From contig JBGTFE010000111.1 in assembly GCA_041747435.1 (NCBI GenBank), positions 3,115 to 67,114 on the forward strand: DNA of 64,000 nt, written 5' to 3'. The notes under the pieces were generated by a model. The model saw only the letters and a list, made by a program, of their open reading frames with translations, had not been told where the DNA came from and did not search any database. Of this stretch, positions 56,148-64,000 are shown piece by piece. The first letter of the stretch is position 1. Each line of letters starts with the position of its first letter. This stretch comes from JBGTFE01 sp041747435 (GTDB lineage Bacteria; Acidobacteriota; Blastocatellia; Pyrinomonadales; Pyrinomonadaceae). The position numbers and the translations under genes are program-made.

Positions 56148-57236
56148 TTATAGTGTCTTGTCCGAAACTTTGCGCCATGTGTAACTTTCTTTGGCGCGAA
56201 TCTTCAAATTCGGACGATAAACGCGAACATTCAGGGCATATCTTACACCGATTTTTCGTTCCCTGCTAGGATAATAGCCCAAACTATAGATTTTTCGAAG
56301 CTCGTCGGCAATATTTGCAAACGCGCGATTCAGATTTGTCGTCGATGAAACGCGATAGGTCCGACCGCCGGTTTCTTTTGAAATGTCATTCAAAAAGCCG
56401 CGCGCCGCTTCGTAATCTTCTTCTCTCTCGCCCTTTATTTTCGGCATTTGGACAATGTGCGCCCGACCGTTATCGTCATAAAAAACCTGTGAATTTTCCT
56501 TTCGGCTTTTCTGAACGTCGTCATAAGTATCGTACTGAAGCGGATATATCAAAACATCGCTTTGAGCGGCTCTTTGCAAAACATCGGAAAAAGTAATATT
56601 TTGGCTGCTCGTATCGACGCCGTCGCTCAGCAGAACGATCGCTTTTCGACCTTCGATCTTACCGAATTTCTCATTCAAAACCAGATCGAGCGCTGTGTAA
56701 AGACTAGTTCCCGAAGCAATTCGCGCCGCTTCGACTGCCAGGCGCAAGACCTTGCGATCATTGGTCGGCTCGCATAAAACGCGCGCTTTTTCGTCAAATG
56801 AAACGACCATTACTCTGTCGTCCGCGCGAAGCTGACGGATAAAAGCAAGAGCGGCATTTTGAATTTCCTGCAGCTTAAAAACACTCGAATAGCTCATATC
56901 CAAAACAAGAGCGACGGTGAACGGCTGATCCTGATTTGAAAAATATGCGATTTCCTGCTCGACGCCGTTTTCAAAGATCTTGAATTCGTCTTTTGTTATG
57001 TCTGAAACGGGTTTGCCGCTCGCGCTGCTGATCTGCACGGGAATGATCACGAGATCGGTTTCGATTCGAATAATGTCGTCATCATTCGTGTCCCGGTTGT
57101 TTTGCGTCTCGACTTCGCTTTTTGGCTTTTCAATGTGCGGCGAGCTTTCGGAATAGGTCTTAATACGACCAGATTGCCCGTTTCCGAGGCTAAATGCGAG
57201 AACAAGAAAAAAAATTGCAAGCGTAAATCTTTTCAT
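56148..57236 (-). CDS. VWA-domain protein of the acidobacterial type
   Basis: A 362-residue protein with a signal peptide (1-20). A short beta region (IRIETDLVIIPVQISSASGKPVSDITKDEFKIFENGVEQEIAYF) precedes a von Willebrand A domain with the metal-binding DMSYS (VALVLDMSYSS), the conserved Thr (ASGTSLYTALD) and Asp (VLLSDGVDTSS). This is the pattern of the VWFA-related acidobacterial domain family (TIGR03436). Probably extracellular or periplasmic with an adhesive or binding role; the partner is unknown. Confidence 0.9.
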   Translation of the reverse strand: MKRFTLAIFFLVLAFSLGNGQSGRIKTYSESSPHIEKPKSEVETQNNRDTNDDDIIRIETDLVIIPVQISSASGKPVSDITKDEFKIFENGVEQEIAYFSNQDQPFTVALVLDMSYSSVFKLQEIQNAALAFIRQLRADDRVMVVSFDEKARVLCEPTNDRKVLRLAVEAARIASGTSLYTALDLVLNEKFGKIEGRKAIVLLSDGVDTSSQNITFSDVLQRAAQSDVLIYPLQYDTYDDVQKSRKENSQVFYDDNGRAHIVQMPKIKGEREEDYEAARGFLNDISKETGGRTYRVSSTTNLNRAFANIADELRKIYSLGYYPSRERKIGVRYALNVRVYRPNLKIRAKESYTWRKVSDKTL

Positions 57237-57283
57237 TCGGGTTGTGAGAAATTATACATTTTTGCGCGCTCATTTGAAAGAAA

Positions 57284-57314
57284 ATAAAAAAGCACCGCCG
57301 GTGATTACGGTGCC
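57284..57314 (-). terminator. Rho-independent terminator after the DUF4410 gene
   Basis: On the minus strand: GCACCG (57308-57313), loop, CGGTGC (57292-57297) and a T-run (57286-57290). It lies 40 bases past the stop. Confidence 0.7.
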
Positions 57315-57350
57315 TTGTCCACAAATCGATTTAACGCGCACGGAACTCGC

Positions 57351-57902
57351 CTATTTCGATTTTTTCTTTTTATCTTTTTTGTCTTCGGTAAAGTTCTTTT
57401 TGGCAATTCTAACGATCTCGTCAGCGACCTCGCTTCTCGTATCGGCTGAATTGCCGCCGAAAATTCCCTTGCTGATGTCGCCGTCAACAAGCTGATGAAG
57501 AACGACTTCGCCGGTCGCGGCATCGATAAATTTGACGTCTGCAACCAGTTTTGTTTTTCCGGTTCCCATGCCGACGATATATCGCATCGCCCGGTTTCCT
57601 TTGTCGAACTTTACGATCTCGCCCGAAATTTTCAGCGTCCGCGTCTCAGCCGACGCCGGAACCTGAGCTTCGCCCGCACCCGTCACCCGCGCAAAAGCCG
57701 GCACTTCTCGCAGCTCGTGAATTATGATTTCCGTCAAAGGATCGAGCTTGTCCGCCGGATACTCTACGCCCTCACGAATCGTAAATTTTTCGACTTCGAT
57801 ATTTTGATAGATCTTTTTGGTTGATTCGGTCTGCTGCGCAAACGACATAGCGGTAAAGAGCAGGCACGCCGAAATAGATAAAAACAAATACTTTAACTTC
57901 AT
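57351..57902 (-). CDS. Secreted DUF4410 protein
   Basis: A 183-residue protein with a signal peptide (1-22, ending FAQ). The pattern KIYQNIEVEKFTIREGVEYPADKLDPLTEIIIHELREVPAFARV, TRTLKISGEIVKFDKGNRAMRYIVGMGTGKTKLVADVKFIDAATGEVV and GDISKGIFGGNSADTRSEVADEIVRIAK corresponds to DUF4410, an outer-membrane or periplasmic family. The C-terminal tail is a run of Lys/Asp (KKDKKKKSK). Function is unknown. It is followed by a terminator, so it forms its own unit. Confidence 0.85.
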   Translation of the reverse strand: MKLKYLFLSISACLLFTAMSFAQQTESTKKIYQNIEVEKFTIREGVEYPADKLDPLTEIIIHELREVPAFARVTGAGEAQVPASAETRTLKISGEIVKFDKGNRAMRYIVGMGTGKTKLVADVKFIDAATGEVVLHQLVDGDISKGIFGGNSADTRSEVADEIVRIAKKNFTEDKKDKKKKSK

Positions 57903-58009
57903 ATTACTCCCTTTTTATTGTTCTGGATTTTCTTAAAGAGGAAAAATTCAAAAAGCGTTAGTTGAAGTATTCGCATATTCGGTTGCCAAAAAATTTTATG
58001 CCTCAACAA

Positions 58010-60670
58010 TTAGTTTTTGAAGATGCTTTCGAATGAGTTCCGTACGCTGAGGCGGTGAAAGGTTAGCTTTTCGATTAGATCTTCGATTGAGGAAAGGTTC
58101 ATTCTCTTCGCGATAATCTCAACCGTAGATCTATTTGCAAGCGGCAATCGCGTCGAGCGTCCGATCAAAAGCCGGAGATTGTGATCTAGTTCGGAGAGAA
58201 ATCGATACCCATCTGAAAAATTTTGAAGATCTTCGTCGTTCAGCGATTTTTCCGCGTGAAGTTTTTCCAGGGCGAAGATCGTGGAACGATCATTTGCCTC
58301 GTCAGGAATATTATCGCGGAGCTGTAAAAATCGAACGGCAAAATAAATGTCCAACATTCCGCCCGATCCAAATTTTATGTCGATTTCCTTACCTTTGCGC
58401 GCGCCCGATTTTTTCTCTTCAAGGCGCTGCCGAATGCTCTTGGTTTCTTCTTTTAGGTTGTTTTCATCGATCTGTTTCGCGTTGTCGTGAATGATGGTTC
58501 GCGCTTCATTTTCGACCGATTTCGCGAAATTCAGGTCGCCGCCAACCGTTCGAAGTTTTACGAGCGCGAGCCATTCCCAGATCGCGGCGCGCGTTTGCAG
58601 ATAATTCAAAAACGTGGATCTTCCCACCGACGATGCGCCGTTTTTGCCGTCGGGACGAAGGCGCAGATCGACGCGATAGAGATGCCCGTCGCGCGTAAAA
58701 CTCGATAAGGAATTAACAAAAATCTCGACCGCGCGGCTATAAAATTCGGCGTGGGTAAGATCTTTGTCCGGCAGCGGTTTTTCGTCGTCGTAAATCAGGA
58801 TCAGATCCAGATCGGATTCGTAGTCGAGCCCGCCGCCGCCGAGTTTTCCGACGCCCAAAACGGCAAAAGGAAACTCACGGATCTGCGTTCGAAACCACTT
58901 TTCAAGCTCGAGTTTTGTAATAAAAAGCGCCGCTTCGATGGCGGCTTCGGCAAGCCGCGTTTGCGCGTCTTTGTTCTTTTCAAGCGGGAGCTTTTTTGCG
59001 ACGTCGGAAACGACGATGTTGAGCAAAAACCGCGCCCATGAAGTTCGCAGCGCAGCGATTCGGCGCGCAAAATCAGGTTCTTTTTTTACGGAATCGAAAA
59101 GAAGCTCGTCATAATTTTCGTTCTCAAAATCGCGCTTTGTTCCCAAAAGTTCTTTTTTTAAATCGAGATGTGCGGCAAACATTCCGGAAAGGCGCGGCGA
59201 AATTTTCAGCGGCGTCTCATCCGATTTTCGAAAGCGCGGAATGTCAGCCTCTTTTAGTTTTTCGCCTGATTGTGCGGGTAAAAGTTCCGCGGACGCCTTT
59301 CCGCCAAAAACGCGCGTGAAGATCCGGTTGACATTTCCAGTGTGTCTTTCCAATTCGCGATCGAATTCCGATAAATTTTTACAAAGTACGCGCTTCGCGA
59401 GTAAGTCACGTTTTTCCTTATTTTTTGGTACGACGTGCGTCTGCAAGCCATTTTCCATCTGAAGGCGATGTTCCAAGCGCCGAAGAAACGCGTAAGCGTC
59501 AGAAAGTTCGGTGTGTTCTTTTTCGCTCACCAAATTGCGGTCGCTGAGCCGCGCGAGACTTATCAGTGTATGCGAAGCCCGAAGCCATTGATCGCGCCCG
59601 CCATACGCGAGCTGCAGAGCCTGCGCTATGAATTCGATCTCGCGAATTCCGCCGCGCCCGAGTTTTACGTTAAATCCGCTTTTCGAAACTTTTTCAAGAT
59701 CAATCTTTTCCTTTGAAAGCCGCACATTTTCAAGCGCGTCTTCGACGTTTTCCGTTTCCGAAAAAACGGAATTTTCAACCGCATCAAAAAATTTGCCGAA
59801 AACATCGGCGTCGCCGGCGGACGCGCGTGAGCGGATCAAAACCTGCTTTTCCCACTTTTGCGCGGAATTTCGATAATATTTGACCGCTTCGGCTAGCGAG
59901 ATCGCCAGCGCGCCGACGCGTCCGTGCGGACGAAGACGCATATCGACGCGATACGCCGAGCCTTCACCGCTCTGCGCGGCAACGAGCCGAACGATATTTT
60001 CGGAAAGTTTTACAAAATATTCGCGATTCGCCGTCTTGCCGCGCGAGCCTTGCCCGGAAGTGGAACCCTCGCCTGAATAGAGAAAAAGCAGATCGATGTC
60101 GGAAGCGTAATTCAGTTCTTTCGAACCGAGTTTTCCGAGCGCGACGATACAAAATTTCGCTGCCAACTCGCGTCCTTTTTTGTCGGTTTCGAGCGGAACG
60201 CCGTAGCGATTGTCGAGTTCCTGACGTGCCAATCTCAGCGCGTATTCCAAAACCGCGTCGGCGAGATTTGAGATCTCTTCGGTTATTTCGGCAATCACGC
60301 CGAGGCTGCGAATGTCGCGCAGATAAATTCGCAAAAGCTCGCGGCGGCGAAACCGGGCAAACAAAATATTCGTTTCGATTTGCGAATTTGTTAAAGCGAA
60401 ACGTGCCAGCGATTCGAGAATTTCGTCTTTTCCGCGAACTTTTGCGGAAGCGCGCTGACGGTCGAGCCAGGAAATGTAATTCGGATTTTGCAAGATCGTT
60501 GCGGACAGAAACGGGCTAAATGCGGCGAGCGTCAAAATATCTGACAGCAAGCCTTCCTTTTTTTCCAGTTTTCGCGCTTGCGATGGCGATTTTTCCGTCA
60601 ACTGCTCGAAAAAACGCCGAGCGCCGTCAGCATCGGGCAAGTCTTTTATCAGCGATTCGAGCTTTTCCAT
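58010..60670 (-). CDS. glnE: Bifunctional glutamine synthetase adenylyltransferase/adenylyl-removing enzyme
   Basis: An 886-residue GlnE. The N-terminal deadenylase nucleotidyltransferase domain has LGSKELNYASDIDLLFLY (about 179-196) and the C-terminal adenylylase domain has LGGGGLDYESDLDLILIYD (about 604-622), each with the GxxDxD metal triad, joined by helical GlnD-like regulatory regions. It adds and removes AMP on glutamine synthetase in response to PII and glutamine. The length is close to typical for the family. It is a single gene divergent from rluA, with no glnA or glnB in the window. Confidence 0.95.
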   Translation of the reverse strand: MEKLESLIKDLPDADGARRFFEQLTEKSPSQARKLEKKEGLLSDILTLAAFSPFLSATILQNPNYISWLDRQRASAKVRGKDEILESLARFALTNSQIETNILFARFRRRELLRIYLRDIRSLGVIAEITEEISNLADAVLEYALRLARQELDNRYGVPLETDKKGRELAAKFCIVALGKLGSKELNYASDIDLLFLYSGEGSTSGQGSRGKTANREYFVKLSENIVRLVAAQSGEGSAYRVDMRLRPHGRVGALAISLAEAVKYYRNSAQKWEKQVLIRSRASAGDADVFGKFFDAVENSVFSETENVEDALENVRLSKEKIDLEKVSKSGFNVKLGRGGIREIEFIAQALQLAYGGRDQWLRASHTLISLARLSDRNLVSEKEHTELSDAYAFLRRLEHRLQMENGLQTHVVPKNKEKRDLLAKRVLCKNLSEFDRELERHTGNVNRIFTRVFGGKASAELLPAQSGEKLKEADIPRFRKSDETPLKISPRLSGMFAAHLDLKKELLGTKRDFENENYDELLFDSVKKEPDFARRIAALRTSWARFLLNIVVSDVAKKLPLEKNKDAQTRLAEAAIEAALFITKLELEKWFRTQIREFPFAVLGVGKLGGGGLDYESDLDLILIYDDEKPLPDKDLTHAEFYSRAVEIFVNSLSSFTRDGHLYRVDLRLRPDGKNGASSVGRSTFLNYLQTRAAIWEWLALVKLRTVGGDLNFAKSVENEARTIIHDNAKQIDENNLKEETKSIRQRLEEKKSGARKGKEIDIKFGSGGMLDIYFAVRFLQLRDNIPDEANDRSTIFALEKLHAEKSLNDEDLQNFSDGYRFLSELDHNLRLLIGRSTRLPLANRSTVEIIAKRMNLSSIEDLIEKLTFHRLSVRNSFESIFKN

Positions 60671-60747
60671 ATTTCTATGCTTGGTTCACAGACAACCGCG
60701 AACAAAAAATGCGGTAAAATTCCTGTGAACTCTGTGGCTAATTGTAA

Positions 60748-61653
60748 ATGACAAGATTTGAATTTCAAGTTGAAGCGAATTTTGCAAAAACGCGGCTCGA
60801 AGATTATCTTTGCGAGAAATTTCCGCATTTGAGCAAAATGTATCTGCGCGAGTTGATAAAGGAAGCTAAATGCGAGGTTAACGGCATTGCCGAAAACCGC
60901 GGGCGAAAGCTCCGGCTCGGTGATTTTATCGAGATCGAAGCCGATCTTCAAAGAGAAACCGCGATGATGCCGCAAGCGATCCCGCTCGAAATCGTTTTTG
61001 AAGATGAGGAAATCATCGTCATACATAAACCAGCCGGAATGCTTGTTCATCCGACTCATCGAGACAAAAACGGCACGCTTTTGAACGCGCTTTCATATCA
61101 TCTAAATTCAAGATTCCAGATTCCGAATTCCAAATTGGAAGAACGCGGATCGACTAATTTGGAATCGAAAGTTGTTCGTCCCGGACTAATTCATCGGCTC
61201 GACAAACAAACTTCCGGTTTGATGGTCGTCGCAAAAACCGCTCGGGCGCACCGAATTCTAGCAGCTCATTTTCAAAAAAAGCGCGTCGAAAAAAAGTATC
61301 TGGCTTTGGTTGAGGGCATTGTGGAAGCGGATTCGGGAACGATCGTTGCGCCGATCGGTCGTTTTGCGGAAATAAAATATTGGAACGTAAAAGAGGACGG
61401 CAAACATTCGGAAACCCGATTTCGGGTCAAAAAACGGGACGCCGATTCAACGCTCTTAGAATTAGAGCCGGTTACAGGTCGAACAAACCAACTGCGAATT
61501 CACTGCGCGTTTATCGGGCATCCGATCGTTGGAGACACGGCGCGCGGCGGGCGCGAATTTCGCCGACTTTGCCTTCATGCTTACAAACTTTCGTTTTGGC
61601 ATCCGAACGGAAACGAGCGAATGGAATTTGAACAATTCAGCGGATTCGTTTAA
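60748..61653 (+). CDS. RluA family pseudouridine synthase
   Basis: A 301-residue protein: S4 domain (about 15-75, TRLEDYLCEKFPHLSKMYLRELIKEAKCEVNG), then the RluA core with the catalytic Asp in LIHRLDKQTSGLMV (about 151) and the family ends VEPVTGRTNQLRIHCAFIGHPIVGD and RRLCLHAYKLSFWHP. It converts uridine to pseudouridine in rRNA or tRNA; the target (23S positions as in RluD/RluC) is not decided. Between about residues 119 and 139 a repeat-like stretch (61104-61165) is translated as extra sequence. It overlaps the cyclase gene by four bases tail to tail. Confidence 0.93.
   Translation: MTRFEFQVEANFAKTRLEDYLCEKFPHLSKMYLRELIKEAKCEVNGIAENRGRKLRLGDFIEIEADLQRETAMMPQAIPLEIVFEDEEIIVIHKPAGMLVHPTHRDKNGTLLNALSYHLNSRFQIPNSKLEERGSTNLESKVVRPGLIHRLDKQTSGLMVVAKTARAHRILAAHFQKKRVEKKYLALVEGIVEADSGTIVAPIGRFAEIKYWNVKEDGKHSETRFRVKKRDADSTLLELEPVTGRTNQLRIHCAFIGHPIVGDTARGGREFRRLCLHAYKLSFWHPNGNERMEFEQFSGFV
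61104..61165. repeat. ATTCCAAATTGGAA-type repeat inside rluA
   Basis: Repeated ATTCCGAATTCC/TTGGAA words, resembling the intergenic stretches at 24241-24299 and 48594-48630. Translated in frame as a linker rich in Asn, Ser and Glu. Confidence 0.45.
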
Positions 61654-62459
61654 TTCGGAATAAAAGCGACGATTCGCAATGGTGCGCCGCTCCCGCCTTT
61701 TATCTTCATCGGCAACGCGATGATATGCGCTCCCTTCGTCGGAATGTTGTCCAGATTCGCTACGTTTTCAAACGCCGGAATATTTTCGCTCATCAGCGCC
61801 ACGTGGCTTCCGAACGCGGTCGATTGTCCGTAATCGATGCTCGCGGTGTCGATCCCAATAGCTGCGATCTTGCGATTTTTCACCAGCCATTCGGCTGCGT
61901 TTGGATCCAAACCGGGAAAATGCAAATCCTTGACGGCTTCATCGCCGCGTTTTTCGGTGCCGAGATATTTTGCTTTATTGGGATAAAATTTTCCGAAACC
62001 GGTTTGAAATAAAAGAATGCTTCCGTCGGGAATCTTACCGTTGCTCGTTTCCCAATTGATCAAATCTTCGACACTTATCAAATAATCGCTGTTCAAATAA
62101 TCGCTGTTCGCCGCAGTTTTTGCCGAAACGTCGATCTTCACGGCGGGCGCGATAAGTTGATCCAAAGGGATTTCGTCGACCGTCTTGCGTCCTTCGGCGA
62201 AATGAACCGGCGCATCAATATGAGTTCCGCCGTGTTCAGCCGCCGAATAATTGTAAGCCGAATAGTAAAAACCTTGCTCGGTTTTGTCCGCAAAGACCGT
62301 TTCACGCTCGAAAGATTTCGCCGTCACCCAATAGATCGTTTCGTCTGAAAAATCGTACGAGAGATCGATCCATCTGCCCGAAGGGAAATTGCTTTGCTTT
62401 GCGCAGCCAACCGACAAAAGACAGAGAACTGCCGAAAAAAAGATCAACTTAACTTTCAT
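61650..62459 (-). CDS. Cyclase family (kynurenine formamidase-like) lipoprotein
   Basis: A 269-residue protein. The start MKVKLIFFSAVLCLLSVGC gives a lipobox (SVGC), so it is probably a lipoprotein. It has the cyclase-family metal motif HGGTHIDAPVHF and the DTASIDYGQST and GAHIIALPMKIKGGSGAPLRI blocks of the fold. Kynurenine formamidases and related hydrolases share it; the substrate here is unknown. A 15-bp tandem duplication (62081-62110) repeats NSDYL. It converges on rluA. Confidence 0.87.
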   Translation of the reverse strand: MKVKLIFFSAVLCLLSVGCAKQSNFPSGRWIDLSYDFSDETIYWVTAKSFERETVFADKTEQGFYYSAYNYSAAEHGGTHIDAPVHFAEGRKTVDEIPLDQLIAPAVKIDVSAKTAANSDYLNSDYLISVEDLINWETSNGKIPDGSILLFQTGFGKFYPNKAKYLGTEKRGDEAVKDLHFPGLDPNAAEWLVKNRKIAAIGIDTASIDYGQSTAFGSHVALMSENIPAFENVANLDNIPTKGAHIIALPMKIKGGSGAPLRIVAFIPN

Positions 62460-62537
62460 ATGACTTAGAAAGACGAACTACGAATCTTGGAACGATTTCT
62501 TCGATTCGCAATTCGCCATATTGTTTTGTTTTGGTTC

Positions 62538-63782
62538 CTAAAGCTTCAATACACCGTTTTCGACGACCGTTTTACCGTCGATTTTGACGGTACAGCCTGC
62601 TAAATGACCGCCCGCGCCGCCGGTCGCGTTGTTCGAGCCGCCAGCCCAAGTGTTATTGCCGGAGCCGACCGAAACCATTCCTGCAGAAACCCAGTTGCCG
62701 AGTTTGCTTTTCGGCGACAAAGTATAATTCGGGTTGATTCCGATATCGACATAACTCAACATTGCCTTATCGTCGCCCTCTGCCGCGTCGTAGCTTTCTT
62801 TCAGCTTCGCAAAGCCGTCGCCTTCGCCGGTCATTGAAACCAATTTTCCTTTTTCAAACGTCAAAACCAAATTTCGAACTTCCTTGCCTTGGAAAAAGTC
62901 CTTCTCGATAATGAATTTTCCGTCGCCTGAATTTGCCGCGACAACAACTGCTGCTTCGCCCGCGGGAAGATAAACGTCGAGATTTCCCTTGGCGACGTCG
63001 TCAGCCGAAATAATTCCGTCGCTGATATAAGCCGGTTTGCTTTCGATGCTGAGTTTCAGGCTCGTGCCGTTCGGATGTGTGATCTCCATTTCCTTTCCGG
63101 TCAACGCGGTGCGCGCCTTTTCGCCGGTCGCCTGAAGATTCGTATAATCGATGTTAACGCCTTCCCAAAACATCTTGGTAAAGTCCGCGAGCGGAATTTC
63201 AAAACGTTCGGCGCGCCAACTGGTCGGATAAAGATCGTTGCCGACATTCACGTTGCGGACTTTGTTTTTAATGAATTCCAAGCCGACAGGTTGTCCCGCT
63301 TTTCCTCGTGCAGCAAGTCTCGCAGCCGGAATTTCGGCGAGCAAACCGTCCGTTTCCTGCGAATCGACGTTGATCGTTACGTTAACGAGCTTCGCTAAAG
63401 CCATTCCAAGCTTCGGTTCTTTGGAATCGAATTTCGCATCGACGTCCGTGTAGGATCGCTTCAACATTTTTTCGCTGTTTATTTCGAGCATCGAGTGACC
63501 ACCGACCTTCGCGATCTCGATCACAATATTTTCCAATAAATCCATGTCGCGGACGCTTCCGGTTACGAGCACGATCTCGCCTTCCTTGACGGCGGCGCTT
63601 TGTGTGACGATCCTTTCGGCGAGCTTGTTAAGATCGGTGGGTGCGCTTGTTTGGCTGGCGCTGTTCGAATTTGTATTCGTCGGAGCGGTGTTGGTATTTG
63701 AATTAGTTGTCGGTGTTGGCGGCTGGCAGGCTGTTAATAGAGCGATGCCGAGCGTGAGAACGAAAATATATTTCCAGTTCAT
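62538..63782 (-). CDS. M29-like aminopeptidase lipoprotein
   Basis: A 414-residue protein with a lipoprotein signal (MNWKYIFVLTLGIALLTAC) and an Asn/Thr-rich linker (residues 20-48) before an M29 aminopeptidase-like domain: LAERIVTQSAAVKEGEIVLVTGSV, GGHSMLEINSEKMLKRSY, LPAGEAAVVVAANSGDGKFIIEKDFFQGKEV and a C-terminal VDGKTVVENGVL-type end. Some usual ligand positions look altered: the expected Glu before the GxNP loop reads VDIGINPN, and the final His-x-Asp site reads GGHLAG, so activity is uncertain. Leader and linker place it on the periplasmic side. Confidence 0.83.
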   Translation of the reverse strand: MNWKYIFVLTLGIALLTACQPPTPTTNSNTNTAPTNTNSNSASQTSAPTDLNKLAERIVTQSAAVKEGEIVLVTGSVRDMDLLENIVIEIAKVGGHSMLEINSEKMLKRSYTDVDAKFDSKEPKLGMALAKLVNVTINVDSQETDGLLAEIPAARLAARGKAGQPVGLEFIKNKVRNVNVGNDLYPTSWRAERFEIPLADFTKMFWEGVNIDYTNLQATGEKARTALTGKEMEITHPNGTSLKLSIESKPAYISDGIISADDVAKGNLDVYLPAGEAAVVVAANSGDGKFIIEKDFFQGKEVRNLVLTFEKGKLVSMTGEGDGFAKLKESYDAAEGDDKAMLSYVDIGINPNYTLSPKSKLGNWVSAGMVSVGSGNNTWAGGSNNATGGAGGHLAGCTVKIDGKTVVENGVLKL

Positions 63783-63875
63783 AGCAGAATCTCCTTTGTT
63801 TTTGTTTTTAATTTTGAAAATCTCTTAACTTGTATGCTAAATCCTTCGGTAAGTCAAAAGAAAGAATAAGGTAGT

Positions 63876-64000
63876 TCAGTTTGCACCCGAATCGAGTTTT
63901 TCAAGGCAGAGCCTGCAAATACACTTGCGGAATTGGGACTTAAGATCGCTCCTGACCTCGTCTGTGAGCTTGATTTCCATACACCAGCAGCCTTTAAGCG
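63876..64000 (-). CDS. Cysteine-rich CWC family protein, 3' end only
   Basis: The minus strand is open from the right edge to a TGA at 63876-63878. The visible end reads LKGCWCMEIKLTDEV... with CWC, then FRKCICRLCLEKLDSGAN. CWC followed after about 20 residues by CxCxxCL is the signature of the cysteine-rich CWC domain, whose first CxxC pair would lie outside the window. Probably a small metal-binding protein of unknown role. The ATG at 63980 is inside the domain and is not the start. Confidence 0.75.
   Translation of the reverse strand, partial: LKGCWCMEIKLTDEVRSDLKSQFRKCICRLCLEKLDSGAN

Noticed and set aside
1..64000. tRNA, rRNA, CRISPR array, prophage or integrase
   Set aside because: None could be recognised on either strand by eye; a tRNA or covariance-model scan would settle the RNA question.

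Overview
The window looks like a chromosome segment of a Gram-negative acidobacterium, most likely class Blastocatellia (Pyrinomonas-like). That placement is inferred from gene content, not from a search: lipid A and heptose genes (lpxD, gmhB, waaF) show an outer membrane; a VWFA-related protein of the acidobacterial type, many secreted proteins ending their leader in ...FAQ or ...NAQ, Asn/Thr-rich lipoprotein linkers and several secreted peptidases and amidohydrolases fit that group. Most of the DNA is ordinary chromosomal coding sequence. I see no prophage, CRISPR array, rRNA or tRNA.

Layout. 1-5 kb: a 5'-truncated TonB-type protein, an SmtA-like metallothionein missed by length filters, a large secreted helical protein, an orphan HicB and an AT-rich trypsin-like protease. 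5-9 kb: a UPF0175/PIN toxin-antitoxin pair between mutS2 and a displaced second copy of the last 25 mutS2 codons, then DUF427 and DCC proteins. 9-13.7 kb: three secreted amidohydrolase paralogues, only the middle one with an intact metal site. 13.7-21.5 kb: AlkD-like, DUF2059, MsrB, GYF_2, LpxD, Uma2, PriA. 21.5-26.3 kb: an ABC-2 exporter set and an O-antigen-ligase/Wzy-like protein. 26.3-30.5 kb: pilA, pilR and pilS with a sigma-54 promoter before pilA. 30.5-33.4 kb: cupin, gmhB, waaF and an epimerase (envelope sugars). 33.5-38.5 kb: a class A PBP, then an RsbQ-like hydrolase overlapping a PAS histidine kinase.

38.6-46.9 kb: prolyl oligopeptidase, a GGDEF/EAL protein, a small secreted GIIIGG-repeat protein driven by a second sigma-54 promoter almost identical to that of pilA, a NifS/IscS cysteine desulfurase and a radical SAM protein. 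46.9-52 kb: Asn-rich lipoprotein, MGDG-synthase-like glycosyltransferase, SDR, GNAT-DUF2911-SRPBCC operon and a REP-associated transposase with its REP palindromes. 52-64 kb: M14 peptidase, secreted proteins, VWA protein, DUF4410, glnE, RluA, cyclase, M29-like lipoprotein and the 3' end of a CWC cysteine-rich gene.

The most notable themes are: (1) PilS-PilR-sigma-54 probably controls both pilin and the GIIIGG peptide; (2) an RsbQ signal hydrolase is coupled to a PAS kinase instead of the usual PAS phosphatase; (3) palindromic repeats are abundant, both between genes and read in frame inside mutS2, priA and an amidohydrolase signal peptide; (4) the toxin-antitoxin cassette carries a replacement mutS2 3' end.
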